The position numbers and the translations under genes are program-made. Source: Pocillopora verrucosa (taxonomy: Eukaryota > Cnidaria > Anthozoa > Scleractinia > Pocilloporidae). From it: a stretch of 64,000 bases of DNA. Shown piece after piece: positions 36,333 through 49,281 of this stretch; the first letter of the stretch is position 1; every line of letters starts with the position of its first letter. Below the pieces are notes generated by a model. The model worked only from the letters and a program-made list of their open reading frames with translations, searched no databases and had not been told where the DNA came from. The stretch is taken from positions 752,503 through 816,502 of the forward strand of contig NC_089315.1 in NCBI RefSeq assembly GCF_036669915.1, in the 5' to 3' direction.

Positions 36333-39300
36333 ATGAGCCTTTCAACAAGTGACTCAGAAAACCTCTCACCTAAAGCTGCAGCTTTTTCTATCGCCAGCCT
36401 GCTAACTAAGACTTTTGATGAAAATTCCAGCACTCGAAAGACAAGTGAACTCAATCCGCCCTTAATAGATCTCAAAGAGAAAGGAAATTGGTGGAAGGAC
36501 TGCCAACGTGATAAACCAGCACAAAAGACGAAATCACCTTCGTTCTTAAGGCTGGCGAGTGAAGATCATTCTATTAAGAACATTTTGAACAACGAACAGC
36601 CGCTCACTGAGAAATACGGAGAGATAAAAAGAAGTGGAATAAGAAGAAACACATCAATCCTTGATCCTTTACAGCAGTTTGCTGCTTGTTGTGACTTGGT
36701 TAGAAATCTAGACACCTTCAAGAACACTTCATCGTATTGCCCTCCCCAGAGGAGAGTTATGGAGTTGCACCGAGAGGTACAAGTCGCTATGCAACAAAGT
36801 GATCTGTGGTGGAAATTCTACGCTTGCGGTACAGAGATGGTGATTACGCGCACAGGAAGGTGAGAAAAATTCGTGTGTAGTGATACTTTGTGTGGCAAAA
36901 TAATTCAGACTTTTCTTCATTGAAAGAATCATCAACAAAACCTAACTACAGATGAATTCTTCAAAAGTCACTTCAAATGTTTATGAAATACTTATCATCA
37001 AAAACGTATATGCTAAAATTCCTATTATGTTTTTCGACATGCCGGTGAAAATTATACAAATTATCTGAAATGAAATGTTATTAAATTGGTAAGAAACTCG
37101 GCCGCATTTTACCAAATTTTACGCCTTAAAAAAGTCAAGATTCGAATTTCAATCTCTTAGTTCAATCTTCCTGACTTCTTCGACTAAATTTTGTAGAATG
37201 GGAAAGACTTTAAGAGACTTGATATTGAAGTGAATGAAACTTCAGTGGTTTTGGTGTAAATTTTCTAACCACTCTTCTGAGACACTTTCACTACCTTTGC
37301 TGACACGAAAAAAGATTCTCGTAGCGTATTAATTACGGTCTAATAACTGACAATCTCCTATAGAAGTTACTTAGAACCCCAGTTCACTATCGTTTAAATT
37401 GGCCTTATTTTTGAAACGCAATCTAAAGCTTACATACAGGCTTTTTGCATTTCATTTAGTCAACGATTATTTTCACTGCGGGTAACTTGGTTTTCTTAAT
37501 TCGCGTCTGATAATTGCTCAAAACATCCGACATGGCTAATTCCTGGGCTGAAATATGAAAAATAATGTATCCGCTTAATTCCTAAGTTGTTTTCAAGTAT
37601 ATCGTTTATAGCTTTCCATCCTTAAATGACGTCACGTTCTAAGATATTTTCTGTCGGCATTTTAACGCACGCTTTTGAATGCTGAGAGTGCGGTCGCGTG
37701 CCACAAGAATAGTATTTCTCTTTTCTATACCTTCCCCATGTGTAACCAACAAAGCAAATCTCTTTTTAGTTTCTTTTAAACTGTTGATTTGCTTTTTCTG
37801 CATGTGCCTTTCAAAGGGAGCCTTTTCTTCTGTCGAAAGTCGATTGTTTTAAGCAAGCAGGCGAGATTGGCGCCAGCCAAAAATAAGCCTATTATTCACA
37901 ATTAAATCTTTTAATGCACTTTCTGCTCTTAAGATTTAACTTTTGTAGGGGTCTTACGATGACTTCTGAAGAATTCTGCATTTGATTGTAAATGCATAAA
38001 AAAAAGTTTGTGGTTGTATTTACCCGATGTCTCAACAAAAACTGGGCGCATGTATTTCATTCCTTCCTTCTACTTTTTTCTTATGTTTGTTATCAACAGC
38101 AATTCCAAACTATGTTACCTATATGACATTAAGAGAAAATAACTAAAACGACGTATCGCAAGATACAGAGATAACTTTTTTTTATTTATTGTGCAGTGTT
38201 CTTGATACAAAATATACTAAAAAGGTTACAGTGTTATAAAATTTCTGGATCCTTTCAAATATTGCTATTATGTTCCCCCAGGTGTAGAGTTATTAAAATT
38301 CGGGTTAGTGACTTTTAATATGCAAAAAAATACCAGATATAATAAAGATAAGGATTATTCACATGTGGACACAAAGAGCTTTTTGATCGCTTATCTTCCC
38401 GAGTGCGGAATATCTACCGAAAATAATTCAATTGGCATGTCTTCTTTGATCAATCACGCTCAAACAAAAGTCGAAATCATAGGAAGATCCGATAGTACAA
38501 AACGGTGTGCCCCGAGGTATCAAAATATCGAGATAATGAACACAGGTCACAGATTAGCTTAAATGAATATGAGATTCAAGGGGCCATAGTCGTGACAATG
38601 AACTCGAGTTGGAAACATTATCGAGATGCAAAGGGGTAATGGACTGTCGATTTAAAGGTGGTACGGATTTTGTCTGTTTTCTTGAGAGCGTTATCGTCAA
38701 ATGTATATATTTTTGCTTGTTTTTGATACCTGCATTTCACTTTCATCATACAAGGTTGTACCGATAAAATTGTTCCCCATCACGAGGATCGGCAATATTA
38801 GCAATATCACCGTTTTGATAATCTGTCTTTTGAGACATTAGTTGTTTATACAACTCCCAGATCTGCAGATCAGAAAAAGCGTAGGAGGTGGAAGCTACAG
38901 ATAGTAACAAAACCACAAAAGGAGAAAGGCATATGGGTAACGTAAAGTAAACAACCACTTAAGGGTTTAAGGCAGATTGTCTCCTCCACGTGCCCCGCTC
39001 TCTATGGGTGTGTCTAATTGTTCGTGACTCCTACAATAATGACCGATGTTTTGCCTCTGCTAATGAGAAGAGAGGTCATTTGAACAGATGACAGTGATCG
39101 CATAGCATGTGCTTTAGATTACTCTAAATTTGACCCTTTTGTACTTTATTTTCATTGTGCCCACCGTGATCGTAGCTCATACAACGCAGATATTTAGAAC
39201 TCTTGATGCGTGCCGGTCATAACTACCGGTCTAACACGCTCACGCCTTAGGAGGGGTTTTGTCATCATCCTCAGAGGCTGGGCCTTAGAATCTATCGTTA

Positions 39301-42300
39301 TCTAGCTGCTTTTCATGAAAAGGCTTCACAACAAGGCTTTCATCATGAAACAGCACCTTTAAATTGCATTTCACCTGCCTTCTTGAACCTATCTTGGCAA
39401 ATGCGAGCAGATTGTTTATCAGGTGGATCACCCCACAGAGCACACATCCATCATTTATTTGAAATTATCTGATGCTAAACAGATTCATTTCTTTGCAGAC
39501 GGATGTTTCCCACACTTGCGCTGTCTTTCCTCGGAATGGATCCTCGTTGCTATTACTCAGTGCATGTTGACATTGTCCCTGTAGATGGGTACGCGTATAC
39601 GTTTGTGAACAATATGTGGCAAATAAACGGAATGGCAAGCGAGATGCACGCCTTACCCTACATACAGTCTTACCAAGCGGATGAAGTCGCTCATACAGGG
39701 CTCTACTGGATGAAAAATGGCGTAGACTTCAAGAAGGTTCGTCTCACAAATCGTCGCGTTGGCCCATTCAAAGATGGCGAGGTTAGTTGCTCACGATTAC
39801 ATCTTAGAACTATCTACGTAATTAAGCTGCTAGAGCTGATCTATCTAGCTGGAAGAAATTTTTTTTGTGTGGATATTTCCCCTAAAAGTAATTCTTTTTG
39901 AGAATTTTGGGTTTTTGTATCTGAAAGATGCAGATAAAGAGAGCGCACTGTGTAACGTAACAGCGAAAAACAGAGAATCATGGGATGGGCTCTAAGTGCG
40001 CATGCGTTATTTATAGCCACGGTGTCTGGCGAAGGAAATACTATGATTTTGGTTGAATTTCCAGCTGTTTTTTATCTTTTCAAACATACTACACGAACAG
40101 ATCAAATGTTTCTAAGTTACTGCGGGTTAAGTTCACTGCGTGCTTTAACCCGCAAGAGCTGTCATAGGATATTAAGGAACTTTTTGGCGATAGCGAGATG
40201 ACGATTTTGGTGATTTTCCACTGAACGATCTCATAACTTATTCATATATCGTTTCCTTTGTTTCCTTTGTGTTCGTGTTTCACCTCGTGTTTCTGCTTTA
40301 TTTTCATGCTTCGAAGTTAAGCGTTTCAAAAAAACTTGATTATCTTAAAATCTTTGAACTAGCTGAAGATGACACCGTTTAGCTTTCAGAACGCTACATA
40401 TACATAATGCGAATGAAGGCAAGTGACAGCGAGGTATTTGAACACGACATGAAAAATATACCGCGTGGCCAAAAAGTTTTTTAATGCAAAGTTCGCGCCG
40501 CGAACTAAAAGCGTAAAACTAATATCATCCAGACTTCTTGAATAATTCTGCGAAAGAAAACCACCTAAGTTAAAACAGCAAAGAAACTTTTACTCTTTTT
40601 GCTTGTTTTAATTTGTGTAACAAAAATTCATTTTTAAGGACATACAGCAGGAAAAAATGGTTGACAGAGCGATTTTAAAGAAGATGCTGACAGTTGATTT
40701 TCATTTGCACAGTTTAAAAAGTAATATCTAGGATCTAATTCGGTATTAGCTTCAGTTTGAATATTCTCTTGAAAGTAGTAGAGTTTGTTTTTTTCAGAAT
40801 TGAAGCATGATAGATATTCGATTCAGTCTCTTTGTCCCCATCTCACAAACCAAATGTTTCAAGGATATCATTTTTTCTTTTCCGCGGAGAACTGGTTTGC
40901 CAAAAGTTTTGTCGTTTCTTGTCTCTTACAGCTCCATTTGAGTCCAAACAGAAAATACCAGCCAAGAATTCATGTTGTTGAAGAAACAGAAGAAGGTGTA
41001 AAGGTTTCATGCTCAACTTACGTGTTCCCTGAAACAACTTTTATCGCCGTAACAACTTACCAGAACGAAGAGGTATGTGTTCAGATTAAGTTCCATTTTA
41101 CGGTACTCACTACAGCTCGAGTATCAAAAGGAAAAAATTACGGAAAGCACGACCTCATTTCTGATCTGTGTTAGTTCAAATTTCAGTAATTTTACTATAC
41201 AATGGTTTTAGGAGTCTCGCCATTGCAGCCGTTTACAACAAAAAATTTAAGACTAGAAAATCTCATAAGTCAAATTTGTTCTAATGACAATCAATTTAGA
41301 TTCTTCCCTCGTAATCTCCTATACCCTAACTTCGAGGATGTGCTGTCTAGATTCAAGGCTGTTACTCCGAATGCATTATCGCGTCTTGATCCTCATAAAG
41401 GGACTTTCAAATTGTGCTTAAAATGTCATTGGTTTTTGATATATTTTTGGTATGTTTGTTGACTTACGTTGTTTTGTTTTCTTTTAGTTGATTCAAATGA
41501 AAATCGACCATAACCCATTTGCCAAAGGCTTCCGAGACAAAGGAACAAGGTAAACATTAAATATTTCATGAAGTTTTATGATAAGCGTTCCCACAATGCA
41601 GACAGCTGAAATTGGATTGAAAATTGTGCCTGCTAAGTACGTTGTTGAAAAGATTGAAGACTGACAAAGTACAAGATATACCAGTCCGTCTTTATCGGAA
41701 ATCTCACGCGCAAGATACCGAGATAGTCGAGCCGATTGCATTAAAGAACAATTTACATGCTTGCAAATAAAAACGGCCTAAAAAGATATTTTTTTAGCAA
41801 TCGCAGAGTGGCGTGGATTACAGATAAAATTATTCAAACAATGCATATGAAATTAATTTATAAATTGCTATTAAGTCAAACTTCTGTGTTCTAAAATGCT
41901 TTCACTCACTGAGCTTACTATCACCTATTGTTGAAACAAACGGGAAATTGTGAAAAACGAGTATAGGAAAAAATATACAAATAACTTAAATCTAGTGAAA
42001 AATTTCACGAGGCATTCGCAAGCAGCTTTGTTATGCTTGCATCCAGCTATATCAATATGGCTCTGCAGTAATCTAAAATCGTATTTACACGAACACAGAT
42101 CTGAAGTTTAGTCATGTTTGACTTATTTTTAATCATCATTGTGAGATTAATAACATTCTTAATAACTCTGAAGTGTAAAATTCTCACATTGGGCTGATCG
42201 AAAAGAATTTACATCGCCTACAAGAAATCTTCAATTTCGTTTATCACGGTATTTTCTTGTTAAAAACGAGTAACCGTCATCAAATCGAAACGTCGTTTGA

Positions 42301-45300
42301 TATTTCTGTGCACACCATAAACTTAATCAATTAATTCAGGAACTTTCTCTAAATATAATTACCAGCAGTTAGAGCATGTTAAATACTACACTGCTGAACA
42401 TTTGCACACTTACTTCATCATCTCAAAATGTTTGCGCGACGCGGAAAACTCGACTATCGTGCAATGCATATTTCAAGCGGCTCTCTAGTATCTCATAGCT
42501 CACCTTACACAAGAGCTTTCCTCACGCGGGAATGGACTGAACACATTTGTCAGTAAATGAGTATTTTCAGACACAGTGAAAAAAAAAAAAAAAAAAAAAC
42601 CAGTTCTCTTCATTTGACGTAATGAATTTTTCGTTCATCCCTTGTTTTCACACTTTATAACTTGAGGTGAATTTACATACGCCTTTCCCAGGCTTTGTTT
42701 TAGAAGACTGATTTGAGTTGACAAAGCCAAAGGCAATAACGACAACAATGCTGAAGAGAATGCAAAGGATTGTAACACTCAAAAATATTGTATGATGATG
42801 TTAAGAAGAACAGGGAGACTTGGATCCATATAAATTTTTGATTAGTCAAAATATATACTTCTTGTTTGAAGTCCAGCTCAGATTGAAAGTGTCTTCTATA
42901 AAAAACATGGAGTAACGTTATGGAAACTGAAGTCATGCGATGATTTTTTTTACACGTAACCACGTGGTCCGAAAGCTTCCAGAAGTAAACCACGAAAATA
43001 ATTTTGTTCCTATGCAAATGTGGCGTTTGTGATAGTCTGAAAACATATATTATTGAACTGCGTTGAACCTCTGTTCAGGAAACGAGTGAAACAACTTTCA
43101 TGGAGAGCTTGCATCTATGATGAGATTCAGCAATTTTTTGCGTATGGTGTGTGTTGATTTCATATACAGAGTTACGCTGAATACCAAAAGCTTTAATAAG
43201 AATGGAGGAAAGAACACCTATGCTTCTGTTTAAAATGAAATGCATTTCAGAAATTTATTAGTTTTAGAAAATTAATCTAAAGCCCTACTAAGAAACTTTA
43301 CAGTTATTTAACTGGGACAGAATATTCACGGTCGATGACGGTATTTTTGCTTTCCAGACACAAAGCGGTTAATTAATCACTGAAATTTGCGTCAAATATA
43401 TTAAAAAGATATGTACAAGCAGAGGCTAATTTGATTCGGATATGTGCCCTCGGGTCGTGCGGTTTACTTCAGTGAATCGAAAGCTGAACTTCAAATACCT
43501 ATTTCCGGCTGACGAAAAGAGAACATTTTTGGTTTTATTTCCTTATAAGCATAATCAAGATGCCCAGTTAATGTTGTGGTTCTACTAAAACATCACGCAA
43601 GAGTACATCAGGGGAACATTTGAAACTCTTTCGCCGTCCACTGTGCCTTCATTGTTGAATCATTAGAAAAAGCTCTCGCTTGATGCCACGTGGGTTATTG
43701 TCCTTTGCTAAGGTGCGTGAAATTTTGTTTAGTGAACAGAATAGTAATTAACATATTTAGGCTTTTTTTTTCTTCTTTTTTAAAGTCAAGAACAAGAATA
43801 AATTAAAAACCTACTGAAATATTACTTTTACTATTGGAAAAATATTACCTTGGAGTTTAAAGCGTATAAGAACTATACATGACCCTAATTTTTTATATAA
43901 GCGATGTGAAAGGTGATAATATTACGAGGAATTATGTGCGACGTGATGTATTTTCTACTTTTTTGTTCTCACCAATAGTGATATCATTTCCAGTTCTATT
44001 TTTTCCAACGTGTTATAATGCTATTTGGCACATGGGGCCTTTCTCGTAAAAATTGTATAATTATAGTTACTTTTGAGCTAAGTTCATTCGTGCTTAATAT
44101 ATCCGAAAAGCGTCCGGAGAATAGAGGCTACCAAACTTTATAAATAAAATCAATTAAGCTTTTGATAAGCTTCTCGAAAGCCATGAATTTCTGAAGGCCT
44201 GGATTTGTTTACATGACTGCTAAGTTTATAGTTCAACATTATTGAGAAATTCCCCGTTAAAGTTACAAGTACTATGAGACTTAACACAAAAGATTCTTTT
44301 GTTCAGCCTCGTGTCGCGTGCCGACATTGATCCCTTTCTGTTTTCTTTGCTTCATGAAACAAAGAGAAATTAAGAAAAATGCTTTACCATTCACAAACGT
44401 CTTGTGAATAACATACAAACACGAAAACATAATTTTTCTCAATATCACAACCTGCTTGTTACATTTTTCCGTCATTTTCAGTTGTTTGAGAATGAAAGAA
44501 GAGTAAAATAAAAAATGATGTGTTAAAGTGGCACTTCACGATATCTGTTATCTGTATCGACACAAGACACGTAACGCTCCCTATCCGAAATAAAAGAAAA
44601 GTGGAGAGTTAAGTGATATATTAATCTCTAAAAATTTAATTTGTCCATAGGAATAATAAACTTTTATTCACTCGTGCCGTGTGTCGCGTGCCAAGCGAAC
44701 TAAATAGCCAATTAGAACACTGTTCAAGCTGTTAATCGCCTATGTACCGATCTAATAAAATATGATAAGTGAAATTTGTGGGATGCATCTATTTACGGGT
44801 AACATCTCTTTTCGAGCTCCAGGCAACAGGCCGGGTGGAAAATCAAAAAGCGTTTAGTTATTTAGTAAAAGATGCATTTGTTCTGTGGCAAGGTGTTCAG
44901 TGAACCAAATTTATCAAACGATTTCCCACAAGAAAGCATCATTTGACACACCCTAAATATATCTCGATAGCACTGAAAACAAATTTTTCATTATTTTGTC
45001 TCTGATCTTGTGTTGCTTTTATAAGGATTTTTCCACTTGATTAAAGAGTTTTTCCTTTATAATTCCTTGGAATCTTATCTGCGTGTTTTGATACATTTTT
45101 GACATCTTTGAGTATCAGACTGCTTTTTTTATTATCATTTCAATCGATTGTCGCTGCTGCTTTTTAAGTTTTCCAGTTCAGGGTCATTCGTTAAAGACCA
45201 AGTTGAAATTTATTCAGGCAACATTAGAAGAAGCATACTGAAAATATTTATCAAGATCATGTTTCAGTGCGGTTTTTCCCATTATATGTTTGAAGCAACT

Positions 45301-47044
45301 TACTTGCATGTTACCTTTTTTGAAAGATGTCGCGAAACACTTGGGACATTGGCTCGGGTTAGATTTATTTATTAAGATGTGTTTATTACAATTCTAACCA
45401 CAGCCCACCTAGCTGACACTCGCTGCAAAGTTTGAGAACAAAACTTTTGCACCATACGATTCTATCGAGGATATTTTTCCCGGCTTGAACCATGCTTAAA
45501 AATTCTTACATATACTCAGCGTTTTTCAAAGTCGAATTCCACAAGTTGCGCAGATTATTGCTGGAGCAGGTACAACTCTCTTATGTTGGAACTTTCTGGA
45601 GGTTAATTTAAAGGGGCCATTGATTAGCCCAACTCTCCTTTGATTTGATGATTCTTTCCAAATACAAAGCTCGAGGTCTAATAACCCGCGTGTGAAACCA
45701 AAACTTATTCATATCGTTATCATTATCAAGCATGTTGAATGTGTGCTTCGTTTTCTTGGGTGTGAACCTGCATGAGGTTATTTTGATCCGTCACTCTTGC
45801 TCAATTGTAACACATGGTCCAACTTTAATTAACTGTTATATTAGCGACTTTTTAGAATAAGCTTAGAGCCAATAATAACGAAACAGAATATTAAAAATCA
45901 TAGCAAATGATCTTTGGAGATACACAATTTTAGATGTAAGGCGTGATTTCATTTCATTCAAAACGCCCTCTGTAACCTGAAATCTGCCTAGTCCTGATAC
46001 ATCTTAATGAGCAGGTCTTCGGTTAAACAAGCATTAGTTTGAAGAAGCTCATATTTTCTATACAATTTTGTTGCAAAATGAAAAGCAACAATCTCATTTG
46101 TTTTACGATTTAGCGAAGCATGACACATTTAAGTTGGATGAAATATTTGGTCTTGTTTGTTTACCCTCGTGTCGCGTGCCATTAAAACAACTAATTAAAG
46201 TTAATATTTCGCAAAATGCTTCGCAGCGCGACTCCAAGCTGAGAGAATATCACTATTGTAGCACGAACGTGTGCCATGTTTGAGCGCCCAGCTGAGCCAC
46301 TGTTTCGCATTATGCTCGCTACATTTGCGCATGTGTTGAGTCGCGTGGATTGGCCACGTGTAGAAGTTTGAGGAAGTTCAGAGCTCACTGCAATAAATTT
46401 CAATAATGTAAAACGACGTGGCAATATGATCAAACGGACCACTTCTAAGGATATTGTTGTATTTTTCATCAAAGATTGGCGATGCGTCGGTCATATGTTT
46501 ACTGATTTACTTTTATCACTTTGTCGGTCAGACTGACAGACCTTTCAAGCTAACTTCCTCAAAAGAAACGTAGAATTCATTCATTCATTCATTCGAAACA
46601 CAAAAATGCTTTAATTTAATAATTTTCCCTCACAGTACTAAACATGTACCTAAAAAAATCAAATTTTAACCTTGAGTATCATCTTGTTCTTCCCTAGATC
46701 TACACAATTAACTTTTTAAGCGATTGCTGAATCATTTTAACTACGATTTAGCTATCTAGCATTAGAAGTTAAGTAAATCATAGAATAAGTACGTCTAATG
46801 AAAATCTTACTGTAACTTAGACAATATTAATGATTAGGGTTCCAAAGCTTTTAATTCTACTGTATTTTTCCGTTTCAGACGCAGATATCTTCCATATGAA
46901 CATAGAGATGATGTGTCGGATAGTTCCCAGGCTTCTTTGAGCGCACTCTGCTTTTCAACAACAAGAAATGTCGAAAGAACACCGGAAACCACGCTCGTAC
47001 CTGCACCACTTCACTTAAAGCTTCATGATTTGTCACAATACTGA
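36333..47044 (+). CDS. T-box transcription factor with eh1-like repression motif (5 exons)
   Basis: T-box proteins are DNA-binding developmental regulators. Exons: 36333-36859, 39499-39781, 40932-41072, 41488-41549, 46879-47044; phases close over 1179 nt, 392 aa. The T-box spans about residues 153-334 and shows GTEMVITRTGRRMFP, GMDP, DIVPVD, the WM of strand F, KKVRLTN, KYQPRIHVV, VFPETTFIAVTTYQNEE and KIDHNPFAKGFRDKGTR. The segment before KYQPR is diverged: the usual GHIILNSMH is replaced by GELHLSPNR. Residues 18-24 (FSIASLL) match the Groucho-binding eh1 motif; Tbx20 and Tbx15/18/22 have eh1 at the same place, and FPT..SF.G.DP is Tbx20-like, but the subfamily is not settled. The tail after the T-box is only about 55 residues, with no clear activation domain. 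The last exon was found by phase and splice site and is slightly less certain. Confidence 0.87.
36860..39498 (+). other. T-box gene intron 1
   Basis: A 2.6 kb intron from GTGAGAAA to CTTTGCAG interrupting the TGRR|MFP part of the T-box. No exon was found inside; open frames at 38308-38562 and 38746-38958 lack coding features. A GTCGCGTGCC motif at 37693-37702 resembles the recurring motif of intron 4. Confidence 0.7.
42579..42599. repeat. Poly-A run in T-box intron 4
   Basis: Twenty-one consecutive A residues; no retrotransposon body was recognised immediately upstream. Confidence 0.8.
44311..46180 (+). promoter_or_regulatory. Three copies of GTGTCGCGTGCC in T-box intron 4
   Basis: Exact 12-mers at 44311-44322, 44681-44692 and 46169-46180, all in the same orientation. 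The first and third share 16 bases (CCTCGTGTCGCGTGCC), while flanking sequences differ, so this is not simply a duplicated block. Function unknown; could be a binding site for an unidentified factor or a fragment of an old repeat. Confidence 0.4.
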
Positions 47045-47128
47045 GACTTCTATCAACAGAGGAATTTCGCATGTTTACTTGCTTCTCCTTGCAACGCCAA
47101 GAAATGCATTAGATATGAACTCAGCGAA

Positions 47129-47151
47129 ATAAATATATAAAAAAAATAAAA
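47129..47151 (+). terminator. candidate poly(A) signals for T-box gene
   Basis: AATAAA at 47129-47134 and again at 47146-47151, 85-107 nt beyond the T-box stop codon. Their presence supports 46879-47044 as the terminal exon. Confidence 0.45.
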
Positions 47152-48204
47152 CATGTTGAGAGAAAAGAAAGCAGAAGAAACCTCAACGTAAGCAAATGTG
47201 ACAGAACTGAATGTTTTGTTGAAAAACTTTACTTTTTTTAAAATACCCATTAAAAAAATGCCGTATCATGCGATATCAACCGAGGTATTGCCAGTTGACT
47301 CGATCCAGGCCTTCAGTTCGTAAACGGATAGCGATAAGCAAGCCAAGCTCCCTTACTTTTCGCTGTTAGGTTTTATCGCGCCCTTATACAATTTAGAGAG
47401 GGGACTAACGCCGCATGGCATGTCATTGGAATTTCTGATTAAGAACCGAAAGTCAGGTTGGCTGACGCGAATAGGTTTTCCTGTTAATTTCAATTAATGT
47501 ATACAAGGAAAATGCATTTTGACCAAGAAACAAAGAAAATTTTTGTAAAAAATTAACGATTACGGGATCTTTTGGCTTTATTTGATGCAAATGGTTAAGT
47601 TACACATGATATCATAATAATAAAAGTGCGACTGTTTGATTTTAGTTAGACTAGTTTCACCTATAAACTTGGGAGGAGTAACACTAGCTAATCTGGCCAC
47701 ACCCATATTAGAGGAGTTCTTTTCTTCAGTAATTGACATACTGCCAAGTGCATCCAAAGTTCAAAGTTCTGAACAATCGCTGAAGCTGGCAATGTTCTAG
47801 AATATTAAATTCCGTTTGTTGCTCACTTTTAAATGAATATCTCGGATATGTTCCCTTTCCCCTTTTTCAGAAACCAACCATTTGCATTCTTATGAATGAA
47901 GAGGATCGGAGAGCGGAATAAATATATCGGTTTATTTTTTATCCCAAATATTTTGCTTTAAACGCGAACATAAGAAGACACTAGCTGATGGCTCACACGA
48001 AATACTTCATTCTTGTACAAAGACTCACTCTCGTTGGTGGCCATTTTAAGGCCAATTGTTCACAGATGCAGCTTTTGCATGCCCTCTTAATTAAATGCAA
48101 TTTTTAAACTTTGTCGCAATTTCCTATATCTAAACAACTGAATGCAATTAATGACGGAGTAAAAGTGTATTTAAGATCGATGGCCAGAAGACTAAGATTT
48201 TAAG

Positions 48205-48540
48205 TGAAAAGTGCCTTTGGCGCGCGCTGATTGGCTAGTTCGGGAGTGAATAGCAAGCACTATTTACTTCCGAGCAGCCGAGGAGACAAAATCGCGCGTC
48301 AAGAGTTTAATTTTCTACCATTTTTCGTATCTGTGAAGTCTATACTGAAACAATCATTCCACTCAGTAGAAGTGGTGGAAATTTTCTTCGTGGCTTCGTG
48401 GTTCGGTAGGTATCCACCCTTATTCGCCTCCACTTCGGTGAATAATTGTTTAAAATTTTTAATTGGGACCTTAAGCAGTCAAGACGGCAAAGCCGAGGAA
48501 GACGTCGATTAAAAAAAGGGAATTTATATTTTTAGTTAGT
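48205..48540. repeat. Possible dispersed repeat
   Basis: GC-richer stretch with GGCGCGCGCTGATTGGCTAG at its start and GGGACCTTAAGCAGTCAAGA near its end. The phrasing is like repeats I associate with coral genomes; only one copy is in this window, so this is a weak call. Confidence 0.3.
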
Positions 48541-48599
48541 ATTTCGCGAATGGCTGGATGTGTCTACTGTCTCTCACGGAGCCATATCAAGTTCAAGTG

Positions 48600-48836
48600 G
48601 AAACGTTAGCGTTTCCATTCCCATCATCATCATCGCTCGTTGCGCCAGTGGGCGCATAAGGCCGTCATATTGTCCGCCCAACTCCCCCTGTCGTATGCCG
48701 CCGCCTTGGCCACAATCCACCTCTTCCACCCCACCTGCACCTTGCCTCTCTCTCTTTCAACAGTCCTTGTCCAAGTCATAGGCATTAGCATTGAAAACTG
48801 TTCAGTTTTCTTTGATCGGTCTTTGTGATCTTCCAT
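48600..48836 (-). pseudogene. LINE ORF2 C-terminal remnant
   Basis: A minus-strand frame of about 60 codons contains MTWTRTVERE, a short linker, then AAYDRGSWADNMTALC, the pattern typical of the extreme C-terminus of LINE reverse transcriptases (W...A.DR..W....ALC). It is followed by a TGATGATGATG run, the usual tail. No upstream polymerase motifs remain. Confidence 0.5.
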
Positions 48837-49072
48837 GTTTTACAACCATATAGCAGGACTGGTTTCCATTCTCAGACCACATGAATTTAAGTGATTTCAC
48901 GTTGTTGTTTTGCAGAGGATGGCAAAGAAATGTACAGAGTTTTATAACACTCGCATAAAACAAACGGATTATATGCCGCCATATGCATGGGTCTGTTCGG
49001 TAATAGAACACACAAGACGTCAGTCCATATGTGATAAGAACATTAATGAAACTCAATTATCAGTGATTCATA

Positions 49073-49281
49073 ACTCTTCAAACCCCAAGAGTGACTAACA
49101 TCAAATTTCTCCCCACAATATCACGCCTAAATCACACATCAAGGTCGTGAGAATAAAGGAAATGATCACCAACGAAAGAATCTTTTGATTGGCAAACAAA
49201 TTCTCCTTGTTAGCAGCTTAGGAAATGTATAAAGAGCAGTATGGGAATATATATACTGATGTTAGGGTGTAAAGGGTTAAC
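49073..49281. repeat. MITE-like dispersed repeat, copy D (intergenic, reverse orientation)
   Basis: Reverse complement of copy C: it ends in TTAGGGTGTAAAGGGTTAA and begins near CCCCAAGAGTGACTAACATC. Confidence 0.55.

Larger units (their letters stand above)
41550..46878 (+). other. T-box gene intron 4 (5.3 kb)
   Basis: Runs from GTAAACAT to CCGTTTCAG. It is AT-rich apart from three copies of GTGTCGCGTGCC (44311, 44681, 46169) and includes a poly-A run at 42579-42599 and an ATTC tetramer run near 46577. A long 3' intron of a developmental regulator is a plausible enhancer home, but this is inference. Confidence 0.65.
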
